Below, one piece after another: positions 18,546 through 27,822 of a stretch of DNA of 63,637 bases; position 1 is the first letter of the stretch, and each line of letters opens with the position of its first letter. Position numbers and translations under genes: made by a program. The notes beneath the pieces were generated by a model that had not been told where the DNA came from, did no database searches, and saw only the letters and a list, made by a program, of their open reading frames with translations. The DNA is from Cytobacillus sp. S13-E01. GTDB taxonomy: Bacteria; Bacillota; Bacilli; Bacillales; Bacillaceae_L. Where the stretch lies: the NCBI RefSeq assembly GCF_029193815.1, contig NZ_JARFVC010000020.1, forward strand, positions 1 through 63,637. Direction: 5' to 3'.

Positions 18546-19334
18546 CTTGATTTTAGAAGGATTATTGACCTTATATAAAACAGGTTCCTCCACTATAAAC
18601 TCTTCTTCCACGTCTTTTCCTTTAGGCAATTTCTTTTTAGTGATTTTCCCATCAAATTCAAGCATCTCCCCAGGCGCTAATTCAAACTTTTTCAAGGTTT
18701 TCGAATGAGAGCACCAAGCTAGTCCCACTTCAATTGGGTTCTCCTGCTCAATGATGACATTCTCCAAAACAACTATTTCGTCATGTTCTTCATTAAAGTG
18801 ATTCCAACTTAATGCGAACTGTTTAACAGTCGCGGTGAAATGCAGCTTTTCTAGAGGTAAATCAAGTTTTGCTGGTTTTTCCTTTTTCACTTTCTCTTTC
18901 ATTTCAGTCGTCTTTGCTTCTGTAACAGCTGTTTTGGATTCTTTAGTAGGAGTGGGAATTGATGGTGATTCTTTTTCAACGTGCGCTTCCTTGTCTCCTG
19001 AAAACGTAATTGCTTTACCGAAACTAGGTGACTGCATTTCCTTTAAATAAGCGGGGTGAATACAACTCAGATTTCCGTCTTGGAACTCGATGATGATGGT
19101 GTTAGAGTCATTTCCTGCCCCGTACACCTCATAGCCTTTGATGGTGACAAGACGCTGGTGTGTTGCTTCCTTGTACCAGAACTGTTTTTTGACTTCTTTC
19201 GTAGTTGATAAACCCCATTCTCTAACTTTTTCCGTATAGTGGGAATCATCAGTAAAGATTTCAAAATCTCCTTTTGGTGGTAAATACAATGTTCTGTTCG
19301 AATCTTCAATGTGAGGTAAAGTAATTGCCATCAT
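18537..19334 (-). CDS. hypothetical cytosolic protein, 265 aa, two folded parts with charged linker
   Basis: No known family is recognised. Residues 1-105 form a compact N-terminal part (LPPKGDFEIFTDDSHYTEKV, KGYEVYGAGNDSNTIIIEF). A Ser/Thr/Lys/Glu-rich linker follows (about 115-160, with runs such as ESPSIPTPTKESKTAVTEAK). A C-terminal beta-rich part comes last (LHFTATVKQFALSWNHF, GLAWCSHSKTLKKFELAPG). There is no signal peptide or TM segment. The ATG at 19334 was chosen for the AAAGGATGTGGA ribosome site five codons inside the open frame. Confidence 0.65.
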   Translation of the reverse strand: MMAITLPHIEDSNRTLYLPPKGDFEIFTDDSHYTEKVREWGLSTTKEVKKQFWYKEATHQRLVTIKGYEVYGAGNDSNTIIIEFQDGNLSCIHPAYLKEMQSPSFGKAITFSGDKEAHVEKESPSIPTPTKESKTAVTEAKTTEMKEKVKKEKPAKLDLPLEKLHFTATVKQFALSWNHFNEEHDEIVVLENVIIEQENPIEVGLAWCSHSKTLKKFELAPGEMLEFDGKITKKKLPKGKDVEEEFIVEEPVLYKVNNPSKIKKS

Positions 19335-19763
19335 TCCACATCCTTTCAAAGCTATTGTATACTAAGACGTTTTTTATCGGCAACCGTTACAAAGCAGGCC
19401 ATAAGAAAAGCGCAGGGCGCCCGGAGCTAGACACTAAAACTAGGTACAATCTTTTATGCTTTCTTAGCTTTTTAAAAATAAGCGGACGTTACCTTTAATC
19501 GTTATTTGGATACAATCAGTAGTAAAGGGAATGAATAAAATAAATAGAAACGCACTATCTACGAATATCAAGGATAAGTAATTTACACAAATTAGCCAAA
19601 TGATGAATGAACCCATCCTATCATCCTAGCGTTTTATTTTTAATAACTACTGAAACTAGATGTAAAACACTAGCGTTTCATCATATGTTATTGTTTTAAG
19701 GCCTTTCTCAACCTCTAATAATATAGCCTGATGACCGAATCACTCTAAAGAGGAGAGACGAAC
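19335..19763. other. gap with R1 fragment
   Basis: Contains the R1 fragment at 19400-19475 and otherwise AT-rich DNA before the 94-residue gene. No other gene is seen. Confidence 0.5.
19400..19475 (-). repeat. R1 repeat, ends-only copy
   Basis: The AAGAAAAGCGCAGGGCGCCC end is joined directly to the GGAGCTAGACACTAAAACTAGGTAC end; all central hairpins are deleted. Confidence 0.8.
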
Positions 19764-20048
19764 ATGATTTTTTTATTGCTCAGTTTATTGACGATTGGCT
19801 TAATCATTAACTTCGTCCAAAAATACATCCTTCGCATTAAAGAACCAAACATAGAGGAACTTTGGGTAGAACTTGAACAAGAGCCATGGTTCAAAGAATT
19901 GATTCAGCAACCTAGAATTAAGGACTTTGTAAAAGCCTCTATGATTACGGGATTATTAAGGGACCCCCATTATGTGCGTAAAATCATTGACCAAGAAGGG
20001 CACCGGGATGGGTTTATTCAATATGTAATCGAAAATACGAATAAATAA
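19764..20048 (+). CDS. small N-terminally anchored hypothetical protein (94 aa)
   Basis: One N-terminal TM helix (FLLLSLLTIGLIINFVQKYI), then a soluble acidic/amphipathic part with EELWVELEQEPWFKELIQQ and KIIDQEGHRDGFIQYVI. No family is recognised. ATG 19764 follows GAGGAGAGACGAAC. Stands alone between repeats. Confidence 0.65.
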   Translation: MIFLLLSLLTIGLIINFVQKYILRIKEPNIEELWVELEQEPWFKELIQQPRIKDFVKASMITGLLRDPHYVRKIIDQEGHRDGFIQYVIENTNK

Positions 20049-20100
20049 ACATCGGGACAGGTTTATAATCCCATCAAATAAGTCGATTCCCCTTTAACTC

Positions 20101-20340
20101 AAGAAAAGCGCAGGGCGCCCGCCTATCGGCGCGTTGATTAAAACCCGCCACATCCTGTGGCGAACATCGACATCAGCACATCCTGTGCATGTCAAGCATA
20201 AGACAAGCCGGCTGGAAGGTTGTTCTTTACCTTCCGGACGGATTGGCTTATACCATAGAGCCGGGTGGCGCCTGGAGCTAGACGTAGATAGACAAAGACA
20301 CGAAGTTTACACAACCTTACAATTTTATAAATTCCTAAAC
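20101..20340 (-). repeat. R1 repeat, full-length copy
   Basis: About 240 bp with five nested inverted repeats: GCGCCCGCCTATCGGCGCG, GCCACATCCTGTGGC, GCACATCCTGTGC, GGAAGGTTGTTCTTTACCTTCC (pairing ends GGAAGGT/ACCTTCC) and GGCTTATACC...GGGTGGCGCC. It ends in GGAGCTAGACGTAGATAGAC and a shared tail AAGTTTACACAACCTTACAA. Confidence 0.9.
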
Positions 20341-20342
20341 AA

Positions 20343-20371
20343 TGAAAAAAAGAGGAGAAATATCTCCTCCT
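20343..20371 (-). terminator. intrinsic terminator of alsT-like gene
   Basis: GAGGAGAAATATCTCCTC hairpin, followed on the minus strand by T7. It lies downstream of the stop at 20401. Confidence 0.75.
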
Positions 20372-20400
20372 TGACTCTATTTAATACTCAAAACCTTATT

Positions 20401-21828
20401 CTAAGCCTCTTTTTCAAGCTTACTATCTTCTACATCTTCCCAGCAGTCGGTATTTTTTAACCCTTTTATAGAAGAAGCATAGAACACAGGATCTTTGCCT
20501 TGTTTCCTTTGGTCAGTATAGTCCTTTAATACTGCTATCGCAACTTTGCCGAGAAGGAAAATCGCAATCAGGTTAATCAATGCCATTAGTCCCATAAATA
20601 AGTCCGCTAGATCCCATACTATCTGGATACTTGCTACCGAACCAAAAATAACCATACCGATCACAGCGATACGATAAATGAATAACCACTTCTTATTTGA
20701 ATTAATAAATTCAATGTTGGTTTCTCCATAATAGTAGTTTCCTATAATTGAACTAAATGCAAATAATAAAATAGCAATGGCCACAAAACTGTTTGCCCAT
20801 ACTCCGATATGTGATCTCATCGCTACTTGTGTTAGCTCAATACCAGTTAAGCTACCATCAGTAAATGATCCCGATAATAAAATCATAAATGCTGTTGCAC
20901 TACATATTAATATTGTATCTGTAAAAACTCCTAATGTTTGAATAAATCCTTGTTTAGCCGGGTGGGTGACATGGGCAGTAGCGGCTGCGTTTGGAGCACT
21001 ACCCATACCTGCTTCATTGGAGAATAATCCACGTTTTACTCCGTTCATAATTGCAGCACCAATTCCACCACCAATTGCTTCATTTAATCCAAATGCACTT
21101 GAGAAAATCAGTGCGATAATACCAGGCAACTCTGTAATATTAATAGCCATAATGTAAAAGGCTACGGCTAAATAAAGTAAAGCCATAACGGGAACGATAA
21201 TTTGTGAAACTTTTGCAATTCTTTGAACTCCACCGAAGATGATGAAAGCAGTAATAATAGTAATAATAATTCCAACTGTAAGTCTATCTACACCAAATGC
21301 AGATTCAAATGCAATTGAAATCGTGTTTGCTTGAACAGAGTTAAATATTAGACCAAAACCCAAAGTGATTAATACCGCAAAAACAATACCCATCCAGCGT
21401 TTTTGCAAGCCTTTTTCCATATAATAGGCTGGACCACCTCGAAATCCGTTTTTGTCTTTGACTTTGTAGACCTGCGCAAGAGTACTTTCTATAAAGCTTG
21501 ATGCTGCCCCTAGTAATGCGATTAGCCACATCCAAAAAATAGCTCCCGGTCCGCCGATAGAGATGGCGATTGCAACACCCGCCAGATTACCAGTACCAAC
21601 ACGGGAAGCCGTACTAATACAAAAAGCTTGAAAAGAAGATATAGTTTTAGTACCTGTAGTTGATACGGTAGCTTTATCGGCTAATAGTCTGAACATCTCA
21701 CCGATATAACGAAATTGCACAAAATTTGACCGTAAAGTAAAATAAATTCCTAAAATAATTAGTAATGCAATAAGTAAGTACGACCATAGTATTGTATTTC
21801 CAGTTGAAATTAGTGACTCAAATAACAT
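20401..21828 (-). CDS. alsT: alanine/glycine:cation symporter (AgcS family, AlsT-like)
   Basis: 475-residue sodium:alanine symporter with about 11 TM segments. Family marks are SSFQAFCISTASRVGTGNLAG (N-terminal signature, split here), GAIFWMWLIALLGAASSF, GGPAYYMEKGL, and VKRGLFSNEAGMGSAPNAAA. It imports alanine or glycine with Na+ or H+. B. subtilis AlsT is the named homologue; paralogues also transport glutamine. Starts at ATG 21828; GGAGTGGGCG lies just upstream. Own terminator. Confidence 0.9.
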   Translation of the reverse strand: MLFESLISTGNTILWSYLLIALLIILGIYFTLRSNFVQFRYIGEMFRLLADKATVSTTGTKTISSFQAFCISTASRVGTGNLAGVAIAISIGGPGAIFWMWLIALLGAASSFIESTLAQVYKVKDKNGFRGGPAYYMEKGLQKRWMGIVFAVLITLGFGLIFNSVQANTISIAFESAFGVDRLTVGIIITIITAFIIFGGVQRIAKVSQIIVPVMALLYLAVAFYIMAINITELPGIIALIFSSAFGLNEAIGGGIGAAIMNGVKRGLFSNEAGMGSAPNAAATAHVTHPAKQGFIQTLGVFTDTILICSATAFMILLSGSFTDGSLTGIELTQVAMRSHIGVWANSFVAIAILLFAFSSIIGNYYYGETNIEFINSNKKWLFIYRIAVIGMVIFGSVASIQIVWDLADLFMGLMALINLIAIFLLGKVAIAVLKDYTDQRKQGKDPVFYASSIKGLKNTDCWEDVEDSKLEKEA

Positions 21829-22268
21829 TAATTACGCCCACTCCTTTTTATATGACATAAAATATTTTAATATAAAATCATTATATAATAAATAGTATTC
21901 TGTAATAATATTTTCTTTTTTTTAAAAAGCCTCTAATTGTTAGCAACAGCTAGATAGAAATTTTAGATATCCGTTTTTTCGAACAAAACAATAGAATAAG
22001 ATCAATCTTATAATTCTACATAATTTCAACAGTATTTCTTGTTTATTTTATAATCTGGTAGCTCATAAAACTTATATGGTTAATAATGTATTAGTATTAT
22101 ACAGAGAGTGACGAGGAGATAAACAACAAGTTGAGCGCTGCGATAGATTGGTTGAGTAAATATTAGGGTATGGTCGAGAAAACTGGCAAACAATATTATA
22201 CTTACCATTAATACAGTTACATTGTTGATGCGGAAGTAAATTTCGGAATGAGGAGTGGGGGATGAAAC
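21829..22268. other. divergent intergenic region
   Basis: AT-rich region between divergently transcribed alsT-like and methyltransferase genes. It presumably holds both promoters; no operator was recognised and no gene is supported. Confidence 0.4.
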
Positions 22269-23000
22269 GTGGAATACAGAGGAGCAAGTGTGTATAATCA
22301 GCAGGATTTTCTATCAAATTATTTAAAAAGAAGGGAGAGGAAAGACAGTCCTAATAATGCAATTGAAGGACCAATCATTTACGAAATGATTGGGGATTTT
22401 TTTGAAAAGAACATCTTAGATTTAGGATGTGGTGATGCTTTATTTGGGAAGGAATTATTACAACTAGGAGCAAAATCTTATACTGGCTTAGAAGGCTCTG
22501 AGCAAATGGTTGAATTAGCAAAATCTAACCTACAAGAAAAAAATGCTGAAATTCTATGTGAATCAATGGAAACGTTTGACTATCCAATCGGAAATTTTGA
22601 CCTTGTTACCTCCCGCTTTGCGATACATTATGTTTCAGATGTTAATCAATTATTTCAACAAATATATAATACATTAAATGCAAATGGACAATTTGTTTTT
22701 AGTGTTCAGCATCCTCTAACAACTTCTACATTTGCTAGCAAACTATCAGGAGATAAACGAAGTAACTGGATAGTTGACAATTATTTTAATGATGGTGAAA
22801 GGAAGGAACCTTGGATTGAAAAAGTAGTCGTAAAATACCATCGTACGATTGAACAATACTTTACATCATTGACACATGTGGGATTTAAGGTCATAGACTT
22901 ACGTGAAGGTACACCAAAACGAGAACATTTTAGTAATGAAGAGGAATTTGTAAGAAGGAATAGAATTCCAGTAGTGTTAGCATTTTCTTGTATAAAGTAA
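22269..23000 (+). CDS. class I SAM-dependent methyltransferase
   Basis: 243-residue methyltransferase. Motif I is ILDLGCGDALFGKELL (about residue 50), followed by the acidic end of strand 2 (TGLEGSEQMVELA), motif II NFDLVTSRFAIHYV and motif III QFVFSVQHPL. The C-terminal VVVKYHRTIEQYFTSLTHVGF fits small-molecule methyltransferases of the UbiE/Tam type. The acceptor is unknown. Start is GTG 22269, behind GGAGTGGGGG. Confidence 0.85.
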   Translation: MEYRGASVYNQQDFLSNYLKRRERKDSPNNAIEGPIIYEMIGDFFEKNILDLGCGDALFGKELLQLGAKSYTGLEGSEQMVELAKSNLQEKNAEILCESMETFDYPIGNFDLVTSRFAIHYVSDVNQLFQQIYNTLNANGQFVFSVQHPLTTSTFASKLSGDKRSNWIVDNYFNDGERKEPWIEKVVVKYHRTIEQYFTSLTHVGFKVIDLREGTPKREHFSNEEEFVRRNRIPVVLAFSCIK

Positions 23001-23011
23001 TTTTCAATTAC

Positions 23012-23575
23012 TATTCAATCACTTAAAGTTGATATAAAAAACATTTTAACATTATCAGCAAAAGAATCCTTTGACCGTTTATTGAACCTACTTCTATCTA
23101 CTTTTGAAAGCGGGAGTTTTAAAGAAGCTTGTCAAAACGTTCAAGGAGAAACAGCCTTTTTATGTGTAGTGCGAAAGGACAAATTTCTTTGGTGTCGATT
23201 GGTGATTGTATCCTATATCTAAATCACCCAGAACTATCAGTCCTAAACGAATACCAACAAAATCACCGTAGCTTTTATGAATGGATTGGAAAAGTTAACA
23301 CTTTTGAATTAGAGGTTCCCTGATTCAGTACTGGTAGAAAGGAACTCTGGCAAGGTAGAAATCATATATTTCTAACCACAGATGGGCTTGTTGAATGTCC
23401 TAACGTGAACTTTGTAAATCCAATAGAAATATTTAAACCATTTGAGAGGTTTACTAATGAGGAAAGCGTATGGACTTTATTGAACGAAATTAAAGAGAAA
23501 AATGTCCGAGATAGTACGACAATTTTGTCGTGGTTTGTTGACATTGATAAAGAAGGTAGTCAACCAAGTAAATGA
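23012..23575 (+). pseudogene. PP2C-like phosphatase, frameshifted and N-truncated
   Basis: Pieces in different frames reconstruct the second half of a PP2C-type phosphatase: ESFDRLLNLLLSTFESGSF, GETAFLCVVRKDKFLW, SIGDCILYLNHPEL, IFLTTDGLVECPN and DSTTILSWFV. The final DG and DS/T motifs match PP2C metal-binding strands. At least two frame changes (near 23190 and 23321) and no N-terminal DGMGG box are seen, so it is inactive. It directly follows the methyltransferase and may once have been co-transcribed. Confidence 0.65.
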
Positions 23576-23750
23576 GTAAAATGTTCCCAAGAAAAAAGGA
23601 ATTTCAATAGATTAGCTCGACCCTACAACAGAGGAAGGCCCAAAAACATTCCATTAACCCTGGTAGTGTACAATCTATTATTAGATAAGTCTTTAAACCA
23701 TAATAAAAACAAAGAATTACAAAAGAAAAAATTTATAAAGGAGAATGAAT

Positions 23751-24296
23751 GTGTTAGAAACCTTATCTTTTATAGGTGATCGAGTAAATAACAAGAAAAT
23801 TACTTGGGGAGTTGGTGGTTCACTTCTACTTAATTTTCATAAATTAATAGATAAACCTAATGATATAGATATTTTAGTGGATGAAATTAATGCCGATCAT
23901 TTAAATGAAATTATATCACCCATTGCGAGAACTATAGAAGCCAAACGTTCTAACCCCTTTCGAACAAGCTATTTCACTAAATATTGTATTAATAATATTG
24001 ATATAGATATAATGGGTGGATTTGCAATACAACATAACGAAGGGGTTTATAAATTATCGCTTAAAGAGGAATCAATTGTAGCCCACAAAAAAATAAATGG
24101 GGTGGATATTCCTTTATGTTCACTGGAAGATTGGTATATTTTGTACTGGTTAATTCCAGACAAACAAAATAAAGCAGTTCTTATTGAAGATCATTTAAGA
24201 ACTACTGGCGTAAAACATCCAAGATTGTTAGAAGAGGCTCTGCAACAATCTTTACCACTTGAAGTGAAAGATAGGGTAGTTAATTTATTGAGCTAA
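23751..24296 (+). CDS. nucleotidyltransferase-fold protein
   Basis: Soluble ~181-residue protein with the minimal nucleotidyltransferase signature: GVGGSLLLNFH (GGS), then KPNDIDILVD (DxD pair) and a third acidic residue in IDIDIMGGF. Similar stand-alone proteins occur in Bacillus as putative antibiotic nucleotidyltransferase or MNT-like toxins/antitoxins; no HEPN partner is adjacent. GTG 23751 is preferred over ATG 23745 because AAAGGAG ends only one base before the ATG but seven bases before the GTG. Confidence 0.75.
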   Translation: MLETLSFIGDRVNNKKITWGVGGSLLLNFHKLIDKPNDIDILVDEINADHLNEIISPIARTIEAKRSNPFRTSYFTKYCINNIDIDIMGGFAIQHNEGVYKLSLKEESIVAHKKINGVDIPLCSLEDWYILYWLIPDKQNKAVLIEDHLRTTGVKHPRLLEEALQQSLPLEVKDRVVNLLS

Positions 24297-24497
24297 TAGG
24301 CGCGATCGCGTAAATTTGAGTTAGGGTTTGGTTTGTAATTCCCGAGGAAACGCTTTAACAAATATCGGGTAGCGTTTTCTTCAAAAATAGAGTTTGTTTA
24401 TTGAGATTGGAAAGAGATTATGAAGAAAGGACCTTATTTTGGTTAAATCATAATCACTTAACATCAACTGAAATTCAAATTCCTAAACAGTAAAAAA

Positions 24498-24511
24498 ATG
24501 ATATATATCAC
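24498..24511. promoter_or_regulatory. Fnr/CRP-type palindrome, distal
   Basis: ATGATATATATCAC matches TGTGA-N6-TCACA at the inner positions (A/TGA-N6-TCAC). It lies 71 bp upstream of a second, better site. Confidence 0.45.
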
Positions 24512-24568
24512 GTTTTGTCAATATGTTGAAATTTACTTGAGATATGGTGGAGAATTTTAAAGATACTG

Positions 24569-24582
24569 GTGATTAATATCAC
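24569..24582. promoter_or_regulatory. Fnr/CRP-type palindrome, proximal
   Basis: GTGATTAATATCAC is a perfect GTGA-N6-TCAC palindrome. Bacillus Fnr uses TGTGA-N6-TCACA. It lies about 90 bp before the start of an oxygen/redox-type hemerythrin gene. Confidence 0.55.
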
Positions 24583-24672
24583 GGCTTTAATATTTAATAA
24601 ATGGTACGGTGTTTATGAGAGATATTCTCACTTGTAGTGAAAATACAATTCCATACCAAAGGAGAATCCCTT

Positions 24673-25902
24673 ATGAGTGAATTCATAAATAACCGTGAAC
24701 AACAAACGACTACTAATTTAGAACGTCAAGCGAAGTTAAAACAAATCTTTACTGACCTTTATAACGGAAAAGATGTCGCTGAGGTAAAAGCTTATTTTGA
24801 TAAGGCTCTTGGAAAAGTCACCGTCGCGGAAATATCACAGCTCCAACATCATGAAATGGAAGAGAGCGGTATCTCGAAAGCTGAAATGCAACGCATATAC
24901 TCAGCACACACAGAAATTTTTAAAGGCTCAATCGAGGAAATTCAGAGATCCGAAAAGCCCGAAGATCTTCCAGGTCACCCGGTTCATACTTTTAAACTAG
25001 AAAACCAAGAAATTAATAAGCTCATAAAAAACCAGGTCCAATTGCACTTAGAACAGTTTGAAAAAGAAGATACAGATCAAAATGTGTATCAATTAATAGG
25101 AGATTGCAATCTTTTATTTGACATTGATAAACATTACAGTCGTAAAGAGAATCTATTATTCCCCTATTTAGAAAAATACGGAATATTTGGACCTACCAAA
25201 AATATGTGGAGAATTGATGATTACATCCGTGATGCGATTAAAGATGCGAAACATCAGTTGACAAATTACAACGGATCAAAGCTGGCTGTTATTGATGTTG
25301 TTACATATATCATTAGAGAAGTAGGCGACATGATTTACAGAGAAGAGAACATTCTCTTTCCGATGGCCTTAGTGAATTTAACAGAAGATGAATGGGTAAA
25401 AATAGCGCATGAAAGTGATGAAATTGGATTTTGTTTAACAGGTCCTGCAGAAAAATGGATGCCTGAAAGGAAAGCACTTGATGAGAAGGCCATTTCTGAA
25501 GGATATATTAAGATGGAAACTGGGATTTTATCCTTAAAACAATTGGAGCTGCTGTTAAACCATTTGCCAGTTGATATTACATTCATTGACGAGGATGATA
25601 TTGTCCGCTACTTTTCTCATGGAAAAGAGAGAATCTTTGCCCGAACTAAAGCAGTAATCGGCCGCACCGTCCAAAATTGCCATCCACCTAAAAGTGCCCA
25701 TGTAGTTGAGGAACTATTGGAAGACTTCAAATCTGGAAAGAAAGATAGCGAAGACTTTTGGATAAAATTTCGCGATAAATATGTGTATATTCGATATTTC
25801 GCGGTTCGCGATGAGAACGCAAAGTATATCGGTACCCTAGAGTTCACACAAAATATTGATCCAATTCAAGTAATTGAAGGGGAAAAGCGAATATTATCTT
25901 AA
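24673..25902 (+). CDS. DUF438/hemerythrin/PAS domain protein
   Basis: 409-residue cytosolic protein with three parts. These are a DUF438 helical N-terminus (about 10-75), a hemerythrin-like HHE four-helix bundle (about 80-225) and a C-terminal PAS domain (about 285-400). Iron-ligand motifs in the bundle are GHPVHTFKLENQEI, HYSRKENLLFPYLEK and MIYREENILFP. The PAS domain has LPVDITFIDEDDIVRYFS. Proteins of this layout are thought to bind a di-iron centre and sense O2 or NO. The ATG at 24673 has AAAGGAG upstream. Two Fnr-type palindromes in the promoter region support anaerobic or nitrosative control. Confidence 0.88.
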   Translation: MSEFINNREQQTTTNLERQAKLKQIFTDLYNGKDVAEVKAYFDKALGKVTVAEISQLQHHEMEESGISKAEMQRIYSAHTEIFKGSIEEIQRSEKPEDLPGHPVHTFKLENQEINKLIKNQVQLHLEQFEKEDTDQNVYQLIGDCNLLFDIDKHYSRKENLLFPYLEKYGIFGPTKNMWRIDDYIRDAIKDAKHQLTNYNGSKLAVIDVVTYIIREVGDMIYREENILFPMALVNLTEDEWVKIAHESDEIGFCLTGPAEKWMPERKALDEKAISEGYIKMETGILSLKQLELLLNHLPVDITFIDEDDIVRYFSHGKERIFARTKAVIGRTVQNCHPPKSAHVVEELLEDFKSGKKDSEDFWIKFRDKYVYIRYFAVRDENAKYIGTLEFTQNIDPIQVIEGEKRILS

Positions 25903-25924
25903 AATAAGTTTTTGCACTACAACC

Positions 25925-25952
25925 GGCGCTATCCTTCGAAAAGGACAGCGCC
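25925..25952. terminator. hairpin between convergent genes
   Basis: GGCGCTATCCTT and AAGGACAGCGCC pair around CGAA. It lies between the hemerythrin gene and the convergent lyase gene. No long T-tract. Confidence 0.6.
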
Positions 25953-25964
25953 TAGTCTGTATCG

Positions 25965-27350
25965 TTAAACCATTCCTCTAGGATCTAAAAGTTTTTCAAT
26001 CTCAGCTGTTAGTAAACCTTTTTCTTGAAGCACTTGTTTTATTGTTTTATTTTCTTCATCTGCTTGTTTGCCAATTTGTGAAGCAACATCGTACCCCATC
26101 TTAGGACTTATTCCCGTTACAAGTGACAAACTTGCTTCCATCCACTTTTTACATTGTTCTTCATTTGCCTGTATCCCACTAATGCACTTTGTTACAAGTG
26201 TAGGAATAGCATTTGAAAGCAACTCAATTGAATGTAGCAGGGTATACGCGATTACTGGCATCATGACATTGATTTCCAACTGACCTGCCATGCCCGCTGT
26301 TGCCATCGCGGTTTCAAAACCGATGATTTGACAGCAAACCATATGTGTCATTTCTAAAATAGCGGGATTGACTTTTCCAGGCATAATTGTCGAGCCAGGT
26401 TGAACAGAGGGCAGTGTGATTTCCGTTAATCCTGTTCTTGGACCGGAGCTTAGCAAGCGTAAATCACTTGTGATTTTAATTAAATGGATAGAGAACTCCT
26501 TAAGTGCTAGCATCATCCGAATGGGAGCATTTCTATTTTGCATAAATGAAAACATATTCTCGGGTTCACGAAACGGTAATTTGGTGCGAGTACATACTTC
26601 CTTAATCACTTTGGAAATATAGTTTGGGTCTAAGTTGATTTTCGTTCCGATAGCATTACCACCTAAGCCAATTTCGTAAAAAGCATCAAGTGTTTTTTCA
26701 ATCTCAGCATACGTTTCTTTAATCGTTCCTGCAAAACCTGAGAACTCTTGTCCTAGCCGTATTGGGACAGCATCATGTAAATGAGTACGTCCAGATTTTA
26801 ATACCGTCATGAGTTCTTCCGATTTTTTCTCGAGTCCCCGCTGTAGTTGTGAAATGGCAGGGAGGAGCTTATGTACAATATGATCAGCTGCTGCAAGATT
26901 TAAGGCTGAAGGAAAGGTGTCATTTGTTGATTGAGACATGTTTACATCATCATTTGGGTGAATAAGCTGATTATCCAGGGAACCGCCGAGAAATTCTGAG
27001 GCCCGATTTGCAATAATTTCATTTGCATTCATATTTTGAGATGTACCAGCGCCAGCTTGATAGACATCGACAACAAAGTGTTTATCCCATTTTCCTTCAA
27101 TGACTTCCTCAGATGCTAATAAAATCGCCTTCCCTTTTTCTGATGATATTTTACCCACTTCCATATTTGCAACTACTGCCGCGGCTTTAATGATTCCTTG
27201 TGCTTTTATAAATGAACGAGGTAACCTTGTTCCGCTTATCTGAAAATTATCAATAGCCCTTTGTGTTTGAGATCCATAATACGCTGATATTGGAACCTTT
27301 ATTTGTCCCAAAGAGTCATTTTCTGTACGGTATAAATCAGAAGATGCCAT
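25965..27350 (-). CDS. class II fumarase/aspartase family lyase
   Basis: 461-residue lyase of the fumarase/aspartase superfamily. Signature regions are SGRTHLHDAVPIRLGQEF, the NMSQSTNDTFPSA block and the catalytic-loop sequence PGSTIMPGKVNPAILE (the usual GSSxMPxKxN, with Thr replacing the second Ser). The architecture resembles aspartate ammonia-lyase (AnsB) as much as fumarase, so the reaction (fumarate from aspartate or malate) is unresolved. The ATG at 27350 has GAAGGAGAGAAAT upstream; an in-frame start five codons earlier overlaps this site. Confidence 0.85.
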   Translation of the reverse strand: MASSDLYRTENDSLGQIKVPISAYYGSQTQRAIDNFQISGTRLPRSFIKAQGIIKAAAVVANMEVGKISSEKGKAILLASEEVIEGKWDKHFVVDVYQAGAGTSQNMNANEIIANRASEFLGGSLDNQLIHPNDDVNMSQSTNDTFPSALNLAAADHIVHKLLPAISQLQRGLEKKSEELMTVLKSGRTHLHDAVPIRLGQEFSGFAGTIKETYAEIEKTLDAFYEIGLGGNAIGTKINLDPNYISKVIKEVCTRTKLPFREPENMFSFMQNRNAPIRMMLALKEFSIHLIKITSDLRLLSSGPRTGLTEITLPSVQPGSTIMPGKVNPAILEMTHMVCCQIIGFETAMATAGMAGQLEINVMMPVIAYTLLHSIELLSNAIPTLVTKCISGIQANEEQCKKWMEASLSLVTGISPKMGYDVASQIGKQADEENKTIKQVLQEKGLLTAEIEKLLDPRGMV

Positions 27351-27559
27351 ATTTCTCTCCTTCATATCTCATAATTTAGTATGTGTCACATAACTTTGTC
27401 TTTATTGTTTCCAGTGGGTGTGTGTAATAACCAAGAATTCCATAAACCACTTCGCAATCTCTATATTTTTTACATTGACATTAGATTCATCATCGTACAT
27501 AATATGGCTAATCAATATCCTAAAAATTCTAATATAATTCTATATATTTATAGTGTTGA

Positions 27560-27797
27560 TAGGGACCTAATAAGTAGAAATCAGGTAAAAGAGAGTGAAA
27601 TTCGAGAGGCTGAAAGATTTCACAACTTGCTAATCTACCGAACCTACCCCTTGAACTGTTAGGCAAAACCTAACCGTTTTCCTGCGTTAATGGAATTTTA
27701 AAGTGGGCATTAGAATAGGTCTAGTGTCAATGAAGGTGGTACCGCGAAAGACTAAGTTCTTCCGTCCTTTTTATAGGGATGGAAGGGCTTTTTTTAT
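27560..27797 (+). promoter_or_regulatory. T-box leader (proline type) of proBA
   Basis: Stem I region with AGAGAGTGAAATTC and GAGGCTGAAAG, specifier context GAA-CCT-ACC with CCT (Pro) at 27643-27645, T-box AAGGTGGTACCGCG (27733-27746), and a terminator CTTCCGTCC / GGGATGGAAG followed by T7. The specifier agrees with proBA downstream, so uncharged tRNA-Pro should induce proline synthesis. Confidence 0.92.
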
Positions 27798-27822
27798 TTT
27801 TAAAAATCGGGGGTGATAGGTT

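Larger units (their letters stand above)
24297..24672. other. intergenic region with two Fnr/CRP-type palindromes
   Basis: No gene. It contains a short GAAAACGCT...AGCGTTTTC hairpin near 24340-24385 and two GTGA/ATGA-N6-TCAC palindromes, marked separately, upstream of the hemerythrin/PAS gene. Confidence 0.6.

Noticed and set aside
23745-23750. ATG 23745 as start of the nucleotidyltransferase
   Set aside because: AAAGGAG ends one base before it; GTG 23751 has normal spacing.
27381-27662. 94-codon open frame before proB
   Set aside because: It lies across the T-box leader; the RNA element explains the conservation and no ribosome site precedes it.
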